The notes under the pieces were generated by a model. That model was not told the DNA's origin. It saw nothing but the letters and a program-made list of their open reading frames with translations, and made no database searches. From an uncultured Lachnospiraceae bacterium (GTDB lineage: Bacteria; Bacillota_A; Clostridia; Lachnospirales; Lachnospiraceae): a stretch of 7,457 nucleotides of DNA. Location: assembly GCA_946630765.1 (NCBI GenBank), contig CAMOZF010000085.1:1-7457 (forward strand). Reading direction: 5' to 3'. Of the stretch, positions 6,822 through 7,457 are shown one piece after another (positions within the stretch are counted from its first letter, which is position 1; each line of letters starts with the position of its first letter). Both the position numbers and the translations under genes were made by a program.

Positions 6822-7400
6822 GTGAATAAGGTTTATTTTACATCGCTGGAAAGTGATTTCGCGAAGGCGCTGGCAAAGCGTTTTGAAGAGAATGGATTTG
6901 AAGTAACTACGGAAACGGGCATCAATATTGAGTACTTTATCGATACGACAGACTTTCGCCCGGAGGGGGACGATCGTGCGCTCGGAGAGGGGATCCTTTC
7001 CGAGGCCGGTATCCAAAGCTACGAGAAAAATGTCTGTGAGCCGATCGACAAGCTGGATCAGTGTTTCTACTATATGGTCGGGAAGAAGCGGATCTGTTTT
7101 CTCAGCTCGAAAGAATCCTCGATCAGCCTTTCCGAAGAAACCAGAGGCTATGGCCATCACATGGCAAAGGCGGCGCTTCATCAGATCCTGACGATTACAA
7201 AGAACGGTCTGATTGAACGGGGCTTCACTTTCCGGCTGTTTGATCCGCTGAGCGGAGAGTACCCCGCAGAAAAAGCGGCCGACAGCGCTTTTGTGTATTT
7301 CACGAGAGACCGCTACATCGACAATGACGCAGACAAGTCCAGGGAGGACGAGCGGAATCTGATCCTGAGAGATGCGAAGGGGAGAGAAATACCGTGGTGA
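6822..7400 (+). CDS. Shortened, degenerate SDR-like protein
   Basis: This 192-residue protein appears to be a diverged, shortened relative of the SDR just upstream. Similarity is patchy but ordered. VYFTSLESDFAKALAKRF aligns with the Rossmann start of the SDR, but the glycines of TGxxxGxG are gone. About 45 residues corresponding to strand 2 through helix 3 are missing. IEYFIDTTDF (36-45) replaces the NAA region, Asn70 fits the catalytic Asn, and CFLSSKE (92-98) fits the catalytic Ser strand. GYGHHMAK (109-116) fits YGMTK but has two extra residues, placing His112 where the catalytic Tyr should be. GFTFRL (134-139) and the C-terminal GREIPW match the SDR well. No membrane segment is seen. The frame is uninterrupted and has a good ribosome binding site, so it is not obviously a pseudogene. 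An inactive partner subunit of the upstream SDR is the favoured idea; a decaying duplicate is the alternative. Its stop overlaps the next start. Confidence 0.88.
   Translation: MNKVYFTSLESDFAKALAKRFEENGFEVTTETGINIEYFIDTTDFRPEGDDRALGEGILSEAGIQSYEKNVCEPIDKLDQCFYYMVGKKRICFLSSKESSISLSEETRGYGHHMAKAALHQILTITKNGLIERGFTFRLFDPLSGEYPAEKAADSAFVYFTRDRYIDNDADKSREDERNLILRDAKGREIPW
7378..7384 (+). promoter_or_regulatory. Ribosome binding site of the terminal gene
   Basis: AGGGGAG lies inside the end of the degenerate SDR gene, nine bases before GTG 7394 and twelve before GTG 7397. It supports initiation at one of these overlapping codons; the spacing slightly favours 7394. Confidence 0.5.
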
Positions 7401-7457
7401 CGAGAACTACAGAAGCGAGCGGCAGATTTCCTTTTATTGATGCTGCTAAGGCAATTG
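7394..7457 (+). CDS. Probable acyltransferase-3 family membrane protein (3' truncated)
   Basis: An open frame starts at GTG 7394 or GTG 7397 and runs off the window after about 21 codons. With GTG 7397 it overlaps the previous stop as GTGA (7397-7400), a common coupled arrangement. The visible residues include R-F-P-F-I-D-A-A-K-A-I, which resembles the conserved start of acyltransferase-3 (OafA/YrhL-like) proteins, where a basic/aromatic lead is followed by I-D-x-x-(R/K)-(G/A)-I and then the first membrane helix. Such proteins transfer acetyl or other acyl groups onto sugars of surface glycans, which would suit this locus. Only about 20 residues are visible, so the family call is tentative, and other proteins with a similar N-terminus cannot be excluded. 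Confidence 0.55.
   Translation, partial: MVTRTTEASGRFPFIDAAKAI

Overview
The window is a compact, one-directional stretch of a cell-surface polysaccharide (capsule, exopolysaccharide or wall glycan) biosynthesis locus, with every gene on the + strand. Strong AAGGAGG/AGGAG-type ribosome binding sites, GTG starts, ATGA and GTGA stop/start overlaps, a moderately GC-rich base composition, and the style of the glycosyltransferases all suggest a Gram-positive anaerobe of the Clostridia, perhaps Lachnospiraceae. That taxonomic call is an inference; nothing in the window is diagnostic. There are seven genes, the first cut at its 5' end and the last at its 3' end. Gaps between genes are at most 45 bases, so the whole window could be one transcript. 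I see no tRNA, rRNA, CRISPR array or mobile element.

Layout: (a) 2-1324 and 1337-3517 are two successive paralogous glycosyltransferases, each built from two GT2 catalytic domains in tandem (Myxococcus RfbC-like architecture). Together they supply four GT-A active sites, probably for building the repeat unit or a rhamnan-like chain on the cytoplasmic face of the membrane. (b) 3514-5049 is a polytopic membrane protein of the DUF2142 type. It overlaps the preceding gene by four bases and is followed at 5071-5997 by a membrane-anchored GT2 resembling polyprenyl-phosphate sugar synthases. Together these two look like a lipid-linked sugar donor synthase and the GT-C-like enzyme that would use the donor outside the membrane. 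(c) 6043-6786 is a classical short-chain dehydrogenase/reductase (SDR) with a full set of catalytic residues. It is followed at 6822-7400 by a shortened, diverged relative that has lost the nucleotide-binding glycine motif and the catalytic tyrosine. (d) From 7394/7397 to the end is the N-terminus of what looks like a membrane acyltransferase of the acyltransferase-3 family.

Taken together, cytoplasmic dual-domain transferases would assemble the chain, the synthase/DUF2142 pair would add a side sugar from a polyprenyl-phosphate donor, and the SDR pair and acyltransferase would provide further modification. The linkages, sugars and SDR substrate cannot be read from the sequence. The observation most worth following is the active/degenerate SDR pair, which may be a two-subunit oxidoreductase in a polysaccharide locus. 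The rest fits a recognisable polysaccharide-operon pattern.
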